Positions 1 to 8,759 of a DNA stretch of 64,000 nucleotides are shown in pieces. Below the pieces are notes generated by a model. It worked only from the letters and a program-made list of their open reading frames with translations, did not search any database and was not told the DNA's origin. The position numbers and the translations under genes are program-made. How positions within the stretch are numbered: position 1 is the first letter of the stretch; every line of letters starts with the position of its first letter. This DNA is from Diaphorobacter sp. HDW4A (lineage in GTDB: Bacteria; Pseudomonadota; Gammaproteobacteria; Burkholderiales; Burkholderiaceae_C), in NCBI RefSeq assembly GCF_011305995.1, contig NZ_CP049910.1, positions 4,278,001 through 4,342,000 of the forward strand, written 5' to 3'.

Positions 1-1074
1 CCCATGGGCACGGACGGTTTCGAATTCATCGAATACGCCGCCCCCGATCCAACCGCCATGGGCAAGGCCTTCGAGGCCATGGGCTTCAAGCCGGTGGCGC
101 GCCATCGCCACAAGAATGTGCTGCTCTACCGTCAGGGCGAGATCAACTTCATCATCAACGCCGAGCCCGACAGCTTCGCCCAGCGCTTTGCGCGCCTGCA
201 CGGCCCCAGCGTCTGCGCCATCGCCTTCCGCGTGCACGACGCCAAGGCCGCCTACGAGCGCGCGCTCAACCTCGGCGCCTGGGGCTATGCGGGCACGTCA
301 GAGCCCGGCCAACTGAACATTCCTGCGATCAAGGGCGTGGGCGACAGCCTGATCTATTTCGTGGACCGCTGGCGCGGCAAGAACGGTGCGCGTCCCGGCG
401 ACATCGGCAACATCGGCTTTTTCGATGTGGATTTCGTGCCACTGCCTGGCATCAGTACCGAGGAGATGCTGCACCCCAAGGGCGCAGGGCTGACCTATGT
501 GGATCACCTCACGCACAACGTGCACCGAGGCCGCATGGTGGAGTGGGCGGATTTCTACGAGCGCCTGTTCAACTTCCGCGAGGTCAAGTACTTCGACATC
601 GAGGGCCAGGTCACCGGCGTCAAGAGCAAGGCCATGACCAGCCCCTGCGGCAAGATCCGCATTCCGATCAATGAAGAAGGCAAGGAAAAGCCGGGCCAGA
701 TTCAGGAATATCTGGACATGTACAAGGGCGAAGGTATCCAGCACATCGCCATGGGATCGGACGATCTGTACCAGACGGTCGACAAACTGCGTAGCAACGG
801 TGTGCGCCTGCTGGACACCATCGACACTTACTACGAGCTGGTCAACAAGCGCATTCCCGGCCACGGAGAGAGCGTGGAGGAGCTGCAAAAACGCAAGATC
901 CTCATTGACGGCAAGAAGGACGCTGTTCTGCTGCAGATCTTCAGCGAGAACCAGCTCGGTCCGATCTTCTTCGAATTCATCCAGCGCAAGGGCGACGATG
1001 GCTTCGGCAACGGCAACTTCAAGGCGCTGTTCGAAAGCATTGAGCTTGACCAGATGCGTCGCGGAGTTCTGTGA
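1..1074 (+). CDS. hppD: 4-hydroxyphenylpyruvate dioxygenase (5' end cut by window edge)
   Basis: Converts 4-hydroxyphenylpyruvate to homogentisate in tyrosine catabolism; a cytosolic Fe(II) enzyme with two vicinal-oxygen-chelate domains. Counting from the first ATG (base 4), the 2-His-1-Glu iron triad is visible as H168 (VDHLTHN), H247 (IQHIAM) and E324 (IFFEFIQ). The in-frame codon before that ATG encodes Pro. Family members begin with several residues followed by N-P-M-G, so the real start is probably upstream of the window and this entry is 5'-partial. The visible 356 residues cover the full catalytic core. The phenylalanine hydroxylase gene lies 1.1 kb downstream, which supports a Phe/Tyr degradation role. 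The family call is very secure; the start is unresolved. Confidence 0.96.
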   Translation, partial: PMGTDGFEFIEYAAPDPTAMGKAFEAMGFKPVARHRHKNVLLYRQGEINFIINAEPDSFAQRFARLHGPSVCAIAFRVHDAKAAYERALNLGAWGYAGTSEPGQLNIPAIKGVGDSLIYFVDRWRGKNGARPGDIGNIGFFDVDFVPLPGISTEEMLHPKGAGLTYVDHLTHNVHRGRMVEWADFYERLFNFREVKYFDIEGQVTGVKSKAMTSPCGKIRIPINEEGKEKPGQIQEYLDMYKGEGIQHIAMGSDDLYQTVDKLRSNGVRLLDTIDTYYELVNKRIPGHGESVEELQKRKILIDGKKDAVLLQIFSENQLGPIFFEFIQRKGDDGFGNGNFKALFESIELDQMRRGVL

Positions 1075-1084
1075 CCATCGCAGT

Positions 1085-1125
1085 TTGCGATTGCACGATC
1101 TCCGGTTAACAATGCTGCATCGCAA
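1085..1125. repeat. inverted repeat in the hppD / Bug-protein gap
   Basis: TTGCGATTGCA (1085-1095) and TGCATCGCAA (1116-1125) are complementary apart from one bulge and could form a ~10-bp stem with a 20-nt loop just after hppD. No T-run follows, so this may be an operator or a weak factor-dependent terminator. An AT-rich stretch (about 1126-1160) after it may hold the promoter for the next gene. Function is inferred only from position. Confidence 0.3.
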
Positions 1126-1173
1126 TAAATTGTAAATATACTGGGCCAATATTTACTTTTCAGAGGACCCGCC

Positions 1174-2142
1174 GTGCTCCGCGCTTCTTTTCTGCTCAGT
1201 GTCTTGCTCGCCTGCGTCCCCTTGGCCGCCACGGCCCAGAATGCCTCGGCGCCCATGACGCTGGTCGTCCCCTATCCGGCGGGCGGCCCGCTTGACACTT
1301 CCGCGCGCCTCATCGCGCAGGAGGCGAGCGGCCCGCTGGGCACCATCAAGGTCGAGAACAAGCCCGGCAAGGGTGGAGGAACAGGTGCGGAGTTGGTCGC
1401 CAAGGCACCGAAGTCGTCCAATATGGTGCTGATGGGTGCCGTGGCCACGCACGCGGTGAATCCGTGGCTGTACAAGAACTTCCCTTACGACCCGCTCAAG
1501 GACTTCAAGCCTCTGGTGCTGGTCGCCCGCACGCCCAATGTGCTGGTGATGAACGCCGAACTTGCGCAGGAACTCAACATCCAGTCCACGACGGATCTGG
1601 TGAAGTACCTCAAGGCGAATCCGGACAAGCTCAAGTACGGCTCGGGCGGCAACGGCAGCATCGGTCACATCGCGGCGGAGATGTTCAAGTCGCTGACCAA
1701 CACCCGCATGGCGCATGTGCCGTTCCAAGGCTCGAACCCGGCACTCAAGGCGCTCGAATCCAAGGAAGTCGGACTGGTGTTCGACAACCTCGCCTCCTCG
1801 CTGCCACGCATCCAGACCGGTCACCTGAAGGCGCTGGGCGTGACCTCGCTCGGTCGCGACGACTCGCTGCCCAAAGTGCCCAGCATCAATGACGAGGTGC
1901 CCGGCTTCAACGTGGTGACCTGGTTCGGCCTGTTCGCGCCCGCATCGCTGCCCGACAACGATGCGCGCCGCTACGCCGATGCCTTCCAGTCGGCCATGAA
2001 AGGCAGCCACGGCGCGGCAGGCTTGAAGAAGATGGGCATTTCGCCCGAGGACGTTCGTCTCTCGAGTTTTCAGGAGTTTGTGGAGTCGGAGAACAGCAAG
2101 TTCGGCTTTCTGATCAAGGCGGCCAAGATCCGCATCGAGTAA
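1174..2142 (+). CDS. Bug-family tripartite tricarboxylate transporter substrate-binding protein
   Basis: Periplasmic solute-binding protein of the TctC/Bug family, 322 aa, the usual length. It starts at GTG with AGAGGA seven bases upstream, and opens with a hydrophobic Sec signal ending near A-T-A-Q (about residue 20-22). The family hallmark V-V-P-Y-P-A-G-G-P-L-D lies at about residues 31-41, and the conserved middle segment Y-G-S-G-G-N-G-S-I-G-H at about 152-162. Bug proteins bind carboxylates, amino acids or aromatic acids. No TctA/TctB membrane subunits are next to it, as is common for orphan Bug proteins in this group. Its position between hppD and phhA makes an aromatic acid or amino acid a possible ligand, but that is inference. 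Confidence 0.88.
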   Translation: MLRASFLLSVLLACVPLAATAQNASAPMTLVVPYPAGGPLDTSARLIAQEASGPLGTIKVENKPGKGGGTGAELVAKAPKSSNMVLMGAVATHAVNPWLYKNFPYDPLKDFKPLVLVARTPNVLVMNAELAQELNIQSTTDLVKYLKANPDKLKYGSGGNGSIGHIAAEMFKSLTNTRMAHVPFQGSNPALKALESKEVGLVFDNLASSLPRIQTGHLKALGVTSLGRDDSLPKVPSINDEVPGFNVVTWFGLFAPASLPDNDARRYADAFQSAMKGSHGAAGLKKMGISPEDVRLSSFQEFVESENSKFGFLIKAAKIRIE

Positions 2143-2201
2143 ACAGCAGCCACACGAGGGGCTGACAGGCCCGGATTGGCTGCGATGAAAAGGAGCACAT
2201 C

Positions 2202-3041
2202 ATGGGACAAGCCCCTGTCGTCTACGGCCAATCGAGCCGTCCGCCGCGTGGAGACTACAGCCGCGCGCACGAGGACTTCACCTGCGTGCAGAACTTCGAC
2301 GCCTACACGGTGGCCGATCACGACACCTACCACCGGCTCTATGAACGCCAGTCCGCGCTGCTGCCGGGTCTGGCGAGCCAGGCTTTCATCGATGTGCTGC
2401 CCAGGCTCGGCGCCAAAGAGCGCATTCCGCGCTTTGACGACATCAACGAGCAGCTCTGGCGCGCCACGCGCTGGGAGATCGTCGCCGTGCCGGGGCTGAT
2501 TCCCGAGCGAGCGTTCTTCTCGCTGCTCGCCAATCGCCAGTTCCCGGTGACCGACTGGATCCGCAAGCCCGAGGAGTTCGAATACATCGTCGAGCCCGAC
2601 GTGTTCCACGACCTCTTCGGCCATGTGCCGCTACTCTTCAACCCGGTGATTGCCGACTACATCCAGCGCTACGGCCAGGGCGGCTTGAAGGCCGAAGATC
2701 TGGGAGCGGGCGAGATGCTCTCGCGCCTGTACTGGTACACCATCGAATTCGGCCTGATCCGCGAGCCCGATGGCCTGCGGGCCTATGGCGCCGGCATTCT
2801 GAGTTCAAGCGGCGAACTGCAGTACAGCGTGCAAAGCCCTGAGCCTCGGCGGCTGCCGCTGGAGCTGGCGCGCACCATGCGCACTCGTTACAAGATCGAC
2901 ACCTACCAGCAGACGTATTTTGTGATCGACAGCTTCGAGCAGCTGTTTGCGCTGACGGAGCCCGATTTCACCCACCTCTACGAAGAACTGCGTCTGCTGC
3001 CCGAATTTTCGGCCAACAGCGAACCACTGGTCAGCGCCTGA
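2202..3041 (+). CDS. phhA: phenylalanine 4-monooxygenase
   Basis: Pterin-dependent, non-heme iron hydroxylase that makes tyrosine from phenylalanine. The 279 aa match the short bacterial monodomain form with no regulatory ACT domain. Iron ligands are visible as H136 and H141 (FHDLFGH) and E182 (YTIEFGL), and the conserved motif around P-D-V-F-H-D is intact. AAGGAG lies 10 bases before the ATG. With hppD it forms the first and third enzymatic steps of Phe/Tyr degradation. The 3' end overlaps the convergent hydrolase gene by 11 bp. The enzyme needs a tetrahydropterin cofactor; a pteridine reductase-like SDR and folB lie about 22 kb away in this window. Confidence 0.96.
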   Translation: MGQAPVVYGQSSRPPRGDYSRAHEDFTCVQNFDAYTVADHDTYHRLYERQSALLPGLASQAFIDVLPRLGAKERIPRFDDINEQLWRATRWEIVAVPGLIPERAFFSLLANRQFPVTDWIRKPEEFEYIVEPDVFHDLFGHVPLLFNPVIADYIQRYGQGGLKAEDLGAGEMLSRLYWYTIEFGLIREPDGLRAYGAGILSSSGELQYSVQSPEPRRLPLELARTMRTRYKIDTYQQTYFVIDSFEQLFALTEPDFTHLYEELRLLPEFSANSEPLVSA

Positions 3042-3954
3042 CGGGCGCTGGAAGCTGCGACTCGATCAGCGCCCAGAGCTGCGGCGCAACCAGCATCTGC
3101 ACATGGGCGTATCCAGCGAGCAGATGCGTTTCAGCGTTCGCGAGCTGCGAGGTCGATTCCGGGAACACGACGTTGTCGCAATCCGAATAGACGCAATGCC
3201 AGCGCACGCGAGAAAACGCGCTTCCTCCCTCGGCCTCGTCGCTGCGCAACTGCGCAAGCCAGCGACTCCCCGGGCGCATCTCCTTGACGTTGGTCCCCAT
3301 CGCGCACATTGCCATCGGCGATCCGTGGTGCGGACTGCCAATCGTGATCACCACATGCGGCACCAGCTCGCCGGCGGGTGGCTGACTGCGCAGCCAGTCG
3401 CGCAGCACCAGCCCACCCATGCTGTGCCCGACCAGCAGCGGTGCCACGCCCGTCGCTGTATGCAGGTGGCGCACGGCAGCATCCAGGGTGAGACGCGCGG
3501 TCGCGATGCGGTGCAGCAGCATCGGCAGACTCACGGCGACATAGGGAATGTTCTGCGCGCGCAGTTGCAGCATCGTCTGCGTCCACACCGCTCGATTACA
3601 TAGCCAGCCATGCACCAGCACCACGCCGCGCCGGCCCTGTGCATTGGCCGGAAGATGGTCGGGCACCGCCCATTCGCGCCATGGAATCTGCCAGGCGAAC
3701 TGACGTGCGGACTCCTGCGTCTCAGCGTTCCATGCTTTGAGCACCGCGCCGCGCGCCGCCACCGACAAGCCCAAGCGCCGCTTGTAGGTCTGCATGATCC
3801 AGAACTGCAGTCCCAGCCACAGTCGCCCTGCCAACATGAACAGCGCGATGCCAGCGATCGCAAGCCATGCCGAACGCGGCCACGCCCAAGCGACCCACGC
3901 GACCACGCAGATCACATTGAAAACACTGACGGCACGCAGCCACCAAGCGACCAT
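3031..3954 (-). CDS. membrane-anchored alpha/beta hydrolase (triacylglycerol lipase-like)
   Basis: 307-aa alpha/beta hydrolase. Two N-terminal hydrophobic segments (about residues 8-24 and 30-50) suggest a membrane anchor. The catalytic core shows the oxyanion strand V-L-V-H-G-W (112-117), nucleophile S178 in G-H-S-M-G-G, a likely acid at D260 and H284 in A-G-Y-A-H-V. It resembles bacterial triacylglycerol lipases or permeases of the same fold; substrate unknown. The reading frame stays open far upstream (to about 4785) antisense to the next gene, but the hydrophobic start M-V-A-W-W at 3954 and the promoter-size gap to the divergent gene argue for this start. Convergent with phhA. Confidence 0.8.
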   Translation of the reverse strand: MVAWWLRAVSVFNVICVVAWVAWAWPRSAWLAIAGIALFMLAGRLWLGLQFWIMQTYKRRLGLSVAARGAVLKAWNAETQESARQFAWQIPWREWAVPDHLPANAQGRRGVVLVHGWLCNRAVWTQTMLQLRAQNIPYVAVSLPMLLHRIATARLTLDAAVRHLHTATGVAPLLVGHSMGGLVLRDWLRSQPPAGELVPHVVITIGSPHHGSPMAMCAMGTNVKEMRPGSRWLAQLRSDEAEGGSAFSRVRWHCVYSDCDNVVFPESTSQLANAETHLLAGYAHVQMLVAPQLWALIESQLPAPVRR

Positions 3955-4074
3955 GAATTCAGCCCTTTCTTCGGACAAGCAATCAGCACGCATTGTGCAT
4001 GGTGCGTCCCGATTTGTACCCTCGGGACAGGCACAATGCTTCGAGAGACAACGCCAGCCAAGAAACACCAACCC

Positions 4075-5001
4075 ATGACCCTCACCACGCCAGCCCTTCC
4101 CTCCGACATCACCGTGCTGGAGCGCGGCTGGCTGTCCGCAAACAATGTGCTGTTTCAGGGCGAACAAGGGACGGCACTGGTAGACAGCGGCTACTTCACC
4201 CATGCCGAGCAGACCGTCGAGCTGGTCGCCTTCACGCTGAGCGAAAGGCCACTTGACCTGCTGATAAACACCCATCTGCACAGCGATCACTGTGGTGGCA
4301 ATGCCGCCTTGCAGGCACGTTGGCCGCGACTGGAGACTCGCATCCCGCCGGGCCAACTCGAACAGGTCCGCCGCTGGGATCCGGTTGCACTGACCTATGA
4401 ACCCACGGGCCAGCACTGCCCGCCATTCCGCGCCGATGCGGTACTCACGCCCGGCGAACACATCCGTCTGGGCGACCGACCCTGGCAGATCCATGCCGCA
4501 CCCGGCCATGACGCACATGCGGTCGTGCTGTTCGAGCCAGTGTCTCGCGTGATGATCTCGGGCGACGCACTCTGGGAGAACGGCTTCGGAGTGGTGTTCC
4601 CCGAGCTCGAGGGCGAGGAAGGCTTTGCCGACGTGGGCACAACACTCGACCTCATCGAGCACCTCGCTCCAGAGACAGTGATCCCCGGCCACGGCCCGGT
4701 GTTCGGCGATGTACCCCGGGCGCTGGAAATCTCGCGCCGCCGCCTCGCGGGCTTTGTCGCTGATCCGCTCAAGCACGCGCGCCACGCTGCCAAGGTGCTA
4801 CTCAAGTACAAGCTGCTGGAATGGCAACGCATTCCCATGGCGGACGCACTGCGCTGGCTAGAGAACACACCGTATTTCCGTCTGCTGCATGAACGCCATT
4901 TCGCCGCGCTCGATCTGCACGACTGGGCCGCGGAACTGGTGCGTGACCTCGTCGCCAGCGGCGCTGCGGCACGTCAAGAAGCACTGCTACTCAACGCCTG
5001 A
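4075..5001 (+). CDS. MBL-fold metallo-hydrolase
   Basis: 308-aa metallo-beta-lactamase-fold hydrolase. The dinuclear metal motif H67-x-H69-x-D71-H72 (THLHSDH) is present, followed by a later P-G-H-D, the G-D-A-L-W-E segment carrying the bridging Asp, and a C-terminal P-G-H-G-P. This is the glyoxalase II-like/quinolone-signal-response-like branch; the substrate cannot be told from sequence. The start is chosen at the ATG preceding T-L-T-T-P-A-L-P-S-D; an in-frame ATG at 4036 is an alternative. Transcribed divergently from the lipase-like gene with a ~120-bp gap. Confidence 0.82.
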   Translation: MTLTTPALPSDITVLERGWLSANNVLFQGEQGTALVDSGYFTHAEQTVELVAFTLSERPLDLLINTHLHSDHCGGNAALQARWPRLETRIPPGQLEQVRRWDPVALTYEPTGQHCPPFRADAVLTPGEHIRLGDRPWQIHAAPGHDAHAVVLFEPVSRVMISGDALWENGFGVVFPELEGEEGFADVGTTLDLIEHLAPETVIPGHGPVFGDVPRALEISRRRLAGFVADPLKHARHAAKVLLKYKLLEWQRIPMADALRWLENTPYFRLLHERHFAALDLHDWAAELVRDLVASGAAARQEALLLNA

Positions 5002-5184
5002 TTTCGGGCGCTACCCGCCCTCGCCCGACAGGGTTTTGCGGCTTGCACATAGAACTCGCAAAAAGTTCCATCTGCATTCAAAACAATCATAGCAACGCGC
5101 AACAATCTGTTGCCAGCACGCCACAAAACACCCCATTTCCCGGCAGAAATAGGGAGAAATTCGAGTGGTCCGAGAAACAGGCAC

Positions 5185-5203
5185 GAGAACGAGAGTGATT
5201 CTC
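5185..5203. promoter_or_regulatory. candidate Fur box upstream of the TonB receptor
   Basis: GAGAACGAGAGTGATTCTC matches 13 of 19 positions of the Fur consensus GATAATGATAATCATTATC, counted by eye. A possible -10 (AATAAT, 5207-5212) follows directly, so bound Fur would block RNA polymerase. The downstream gene encodes a siderophore receptor, the expected Fur target. The rest of the 240-bp gap back to 5001 shows nothing else I can name. Confidence 0.65.
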
Positions 5204-5241
5204 AACAATAATCCACTCCAGTTAAACAGAGGGTATTTTTC

Positions 5242-7572
5242 ATGCAATCCAAACGTTCACACGTTAAAAAGCCACGCAGCCTGCGTCTGGCCGACAGCGT
5301 TGCAGCAGCCGTCGTTCTGCTGCCGCTGAGCGCCTTCGCTCAAACCACTGCAGCTCCCGCCACCGCCGCCGAAGCCCTGCCCACCGTGACGGTGAAGGAA
5401 CAGGCCATCGATCCCAACCCGAACGCTGAAGTCGGCGCGCCCTACAAGGCCAAGACTTCCGCGGACGTGCGCCACACACGTCCGCTGGCCGAGACGCCGC
5501 AGACCATCTCGGTGATCACCAAGTCCGCCATCGACGACTCCGGCGTGACCGATCTGAAGCAGATTCTTTCCGCACAGCCCGGCATCACTCTGGGCACCGG
5601 CGAAAACGGCAATGCCTTCGGCGACCGCTACATCATTCGCGGCCAAGAAGCCCGCTCCGACGTGTTTGTGGACGGTCTTCGTGACCCAGGTATGACAACA
5701 CGCGAAAGCTTCGCGGCCGAACAAGTGGAAATCACCAAGGGCCCGAACTCCACGTTCGCAGGTCGTGGTTCCGCTGGCGGCGCGGTGAACGTGATCACCA
5801 AGCAAGCCACGCTGGACTATGACTTCACCCGCCTGTCGGGCTCGGTCGGCACAGACAGCCACTACCGCCTGACGATGGACGCCAACAAGGCCATCAACGA
5901 CAAATTCGCGCTGCGCGTGAACGCGCTCGTGGGCGCCGAAGACGTGCCGGATCGCGGCCCGTCCGAGCGCAAGCGAAAGGGTCTGGCACTGTCCGGCCTG
6001 TGGGAAATCAACCCTGACCTGAACGTCACCGTCGACTACTACGGCTTCCGTGGCAAGGACAACCAGCCCGACCTCGGCGGCTACCTCGTGGGCACCGCTC
6101 CTGCCCGCTACCCAGCGAGCAACGTGCCCGTGTACGCCCAGTCCAACGACTTCCTGAAGTCGGACGTCGACACGCTGACCGCACGCGTCAACTACCGCCT
6201 CACGCCCGACGTCAAGCTCAACAGCCTGACGCGCTACGGCACCTCGAGCAACGGTTACGCCACCACCGGCGCATCGGCCCGCACGGCCTACAACGCCGAT
6301 GGTTCCACCTACGCAACCGCTGGCATCGACGGCGGTCACACCGGCTGGCAGGAAGTGCATTACTTCGCGCACCAGACCAATCTGCGCTGGGACACCCAGA
6401 TCGCGGGCATGAAGCACGAGTTCATCACCGGCTTCGAGTACACCGACCACATGGTCAAGTCCGGCAACTACACCGTCGGCAACACCGGCGCTTACAACTG
6501 CCGCACCAGCGCAACCGCCACTGCCAACAACGGCTGGTGCTTCACCAACGCCGCTGGTGCGAGCCTGGGCGACCCGACCACCATGGCCGGCCGCAGCTAC
6601 TCGCGCAACGGCTGGAACCGTGACTGGCAAGTGCGCACCTACGCCCTGTCGCTCATGGACACGGTGGACCTGACCGACAAGCTGACCGTATTCGGCGGCG
6701 TGCGCGCCGACCACTACAAGCTGTCCATGCTGACCCGCAACGCCGCCACTGGCGCGCAGACCGGTGACTACGGCTTCAGCGACACGCTGTTCAACGGCCA
6801 CTTGGGTGTGAGCTACAAGATCAACCCGCAAGGCATCGTCTACGCTGGCTACGGCACATCGCAGGACATCAACGGCGGCGAGCCCGATGCTGGCACCAGC
6901 AGCGGCTACGGTGGCCTCGTGATTTATAACGGCAGCGCCGCTGGCGCCAAGCCAGAGCGTTCGCAGAACTTCGAACTCGGCACCAAGTGGAACATTCTGG
7001 ACGACAAGCTGCTGGCGACTGCCGCTGTGTTCCAGACCACCAAGACCGACGTGATGGAAGGCGCGAACTACGACACGGCTGGCACGTTCAACACCGGCAA
7101 GAACCGCGTGCGCGGCGTCGAATTCGGTCTCGCTGGCAATGTGACCAAGGACTTCCAAGTACAAGCCGGCCTGGCCATCATGAAGTCCAAGGTGCTGCGC
7201 TCAGCGACCGAAGCCAACGTGGGCCGTCCGCTGTCCAACTTTGCTGACCGTTCGTTCGCTCTGCAAGGCAAGTACCAGTTGACCAAGGACCTCTCGATCG
7301 GCGCCATCGCCCGTCACGAGAGCGACCGTTGCGGCGGCCAGCCCGACACCGCTGCCGGCTTCACAGCCTCCGGCGTGTGCTCGCAAGCCGTGCCTTCGTT
7401 CACCGTGTATGACGCGTTCGCTTCGTATCGCATCAACAAGTACGCCGACGTGCGCCTGAACGTGCTGAACCTGACCAACAAGGACTACTACACTGCCGTG
7501 TACCGTTCGGGCGCGTTCCTGTACAAGGGCGACTCGCGCGCCGTGCGCCTGACGCTGAACCTGGACCTGTAA
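5242..7572 (+). CDS. TonB-dependent siderophore receptor (Fiu/PiuA-like)
   Basis: Outer-membrane ferric-siderophore receptor, 776 aa. A Sec signal precedes cleavage near A-F-A|Q (residue 34). The TonB-box-like segment L-P-T-V-T-V-K-E is at about 45-52, and the plug domain (about 75-190) contains R-P-L-A-E-T-P-Q-T-I-S-V and Y-I-I-R-G-Q. The remainder is the 22-strand barrel, ending in alternating hydrophobic residues with a final Leu instead of the usual aromatic residue. AGAGGG lies 9 bases upstream of the ATG. Followed by a PiuC-type dioxygenase, as in the E. coli fiu-ybiX arrangement, so a catecholate siderophore is likely (inference). Confidence 0.93.
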   Translation: MQSKRSHVKKPRSLRLADSVAAAVVLLPLSAFAQTTAAPATAAEALPTVTVKEQAIDPNPNAEVGAPYKAKTSADVRHTRPLAETPQTISVITKSAIDDSGVTDLKQILSAQPGITLGTGENGNAFGDRYIIRGQEARSDVFVDGLRDPGMTTRESFAAEQVEITKGPNSTFAGRGSAGGAVNVITKQATLDYDFTRLSGSVGTDSHYRLTMDANKAINDKFALRVNALVGAEDVPDRGPSERKRKGLALSGLWEINPDLNVTVDYYGFRGKDNQPDLGGYLVGTAPARYPASNVPVYAQSNDFLKSDVDTLTARVNYRLTPDVKLNSLTRYGTSSNGYATTGASARTAYNADGSTYATAGIDGGHTGWQEVHYFAHQTNLRWDTQIAGMKHEFITGFEYTDHMVKSGNYTVGNTGAYNCRTSATATANNGWCFTNAAGASLGDPTTMAGRSYSRNGWNRDWQVRTYALSLMDTVDLTDKLTVFGGVRADHYKLSMLTRNAATGAQTGDYGFSDTLFNGHLGVSYKINPQGIVYAGYGTSQDINGGEPDAGTSSGYGGLVIYNGSAAGAKPERSQNFELGTKWNILDDKLLATAAVFQTTKTDVMEGANYDTAGTFNTGKNRVRGVEFGLAGNVTKDFQVQAGLAIMKSKVLRSATEANVGRPLSNFADRSFALQGKYQLTKDLSIGAIARHESDRCGGQPDTAAGFTASGVCSQAVPSFTVYDAFASYRINKYADVRLNVLNLTNKDYYTAVYRSGAFLYKGDSRAVRLTLNLDL

Positions 7573-7589
7573 GGCAGGCCAGCGAACCC

Positions 7590-7632
7590 ATCCGCAGCGC
7601 CTGATGATTATTCTCTGACGCTGCGGATTTGT
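7590..7632 (+). terminator. hairpin terminator after the TonB receptor
   Basis: ATCCGCAGCG (7590-7599) pairs perfectly with CGCTGCGGAT (7619-7628) around a 19-nt loop and is followed by an imperfect T-rich tail (TTGTT). It lies 17 bp after the stop codon. Confidence 0.55.
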
Positions 7633-7666
7633 TCAGGTCTTGTGTGCCCCAAATCAGTGACCATCG

Positions 7667-7690
7667 ATGCCGGGCCCCTGCCCGGCATTT
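7667..7690 (+). terminator. second hairpin between receptor and piuC
   Basis: ATGCCGGGC / GCCCGGCAT forms a perfect 9-bp stem with a 4-nt loop, then TT and C. It could be a second terminator or an attenuator that sets lower expression of piuC than of the receptor. The T-run is short, so its role is uncertain. Confidence 0.4.
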
Positions 7691-7747
7691 CCGCTTGTGC
7701 TTATCGGTTATCTATCGATTTCCAAAACGGAACAGGGAACTCCAAAC

Positions 7748-8431
7748 ATGTTGATCACCATCGACAAGGTCCTGACCAAAGAGCAGGTCCTTCATTTCCG
7801 CCAGCAGCTCGATCAGGCCGACTGGAATGACGGCGCCGCCACCGCAGGCACGCTGGCCAAGAGCGTCAAGCGCAACCAGCAGCTCGACGACAATGGCGAG
7901 CTGTGCATCGCGCTCGGCAACCAGATCGTGCGCACGCTCTCGCAGACGCCGCTGTTCATCTCGGCCGCACTGCCGCGCATCATCTATCCACCCAAATTCA
8001 ACCGCTATGCCGACGGCGGCACCTACGGCGCGCATGTTGACAGCGCGCTCATGTTCCTGCCCGGCAGCAGCCAGCAGATGCGCACCGACCTGTCGGCCAC
8101 GCTGTTTCTCGCCGAGCCCGACGAATACGACGGCGGCGAACTCGAGATCGAGGGCCCGTTCGGCGTGCAATGCGTGAAGCTCGAAGCGGGCGACATGGTG
8201 CTCTATCCGTCAAGCAGCCTGCACCGCGTTACGCCCGTCACGCGCGGCGCACGCATGGCCTCATTCTTCTGGATCGAGAGCCTCGTGGCCGACGAGACCG
8301 AGCGCACGCTGCTGTTCGATCTGGACCAGTCGGTGCAGCACATCGCACCCTCTTTCGCGCCCGACGATCAACGACTCGTGCAGCTCACCGGCGTCTATCA
8401 CAACCTGTTGCGACGCTGGGCCAAGCCCTGA
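7748..8431 (+). CDS. piuC: Fe(II)/2-oxoglutarate dioxygenase, PKHD-type hydroxylase
   Basis: 227-aa cytosolic PKHD-type hydroxylase of the PiuC/YbiX family. Metal ligands are H96-x-D98 (GAHVDSA) and H159 (SSLHRVTP); R169 (TRGARM) is the expected 2-oxoglutarate-binding Arg. Members are consistently linked to TonB siderophore receptors and are iron-regulated, but the hydroxylated substrate is not established. The ATG fits the family start (M-L-I-T-I); an upstream in-frame extension to 7667 would run through the hairpin and was rejected. Part of the receptor-piuC-PepSY-cytochrome b561 cassette. Confidence 0.9.
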   Translation: MLITIDKVLTKEQVLHFRQQLDQADWNDGAATAGTLAKSVKRNQQLDDNGELCIALGNQIVRTLSQTPLFISAALPRIIYPPKFNRYADGGTYGAHVDSALMFLPGSSQQMRTDLSATLFLAEPDEYDGGELEIEGPFGVQCVKLEAGDMVLYPSSSLHRVTPVTRGARMASFFWIESLVADETERTLLFDLDQSVQHIAPSFAPDDQRLVQLTGVYHNLLRRWAKP

Positions 8432-8486
8432 CATCCACGGGTTCGCAGAACGTTTTAAGATTCGATTTCCTCAAGGAGTGCACCTC

Positions 8487-8759
8487 ATGAAAACCATCAA
8501 AACCCTCTTGTGCGCCGCCATCCTGACCGTGGGCGCGAGCAGCGCCTTCGCTCACGGCAACGTGACCTGCAAGGAATATCCCAAGAACGAATGGCGCCCA
8601 CACACCGAGCTGCAGCAGAAGCTCGAGAAGGAAGGCTGGGTCATCCGCCGCATGGAAAAGACTGCCACCTGCTACGAGGTCTACGCCAAGGATCCCAAGG
8701 GCAAGCGCATCGAAGCGTTCTTCGACCCCAAGACCTTCGAACGCGTTGAAGAAGAATAA
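8487..8759 (+). CDS. PepSY domain-containing secreted protein
   Basis: 90-aa protein with a Sec signal (cleavage near A-F-A|H, about residue 20) and one PepSY domain, recognisable by E-G-W-V-I-R-R-M-E and the C-terminal stretch ending E-A-F-F-D-P-K-T-F-E. AAGGAG is 8 bases before this ATG; a GTG at 8478 overlaps that ribosome site and is rejected. The 3' end overlaps the cytochrome b561 gene, so the two are translationally linked. A role assisting the membrane cytochrome in electron transfer or iron reduction is inferred. Confidence 0.85.
   Translation: MKTIKTLLCAAILTVGASSAFAHGNVTCKEYPKNEWRPHTELQQKLEKEGWVIRRMEKTATCYEVYAKDPKGKRIEAFFDPKTFERVEEE

Noticed and set aside
3955..4785. Long upstream extension of the lipase-like gene
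   Set aside because: It runs antisense through the metallo-hydrolase, which has intact metal motifs, and would place the membrane helices in the middle of the protein.
5257..7164. 635-codon minus-strand open frame opposite the TonB receptor
   Set aside because: The receptor has clear signal peptide, plug and barrel features. The antisense translation is Val/His/Gly-rich with no domain, typical of GC-rich codon shadow.
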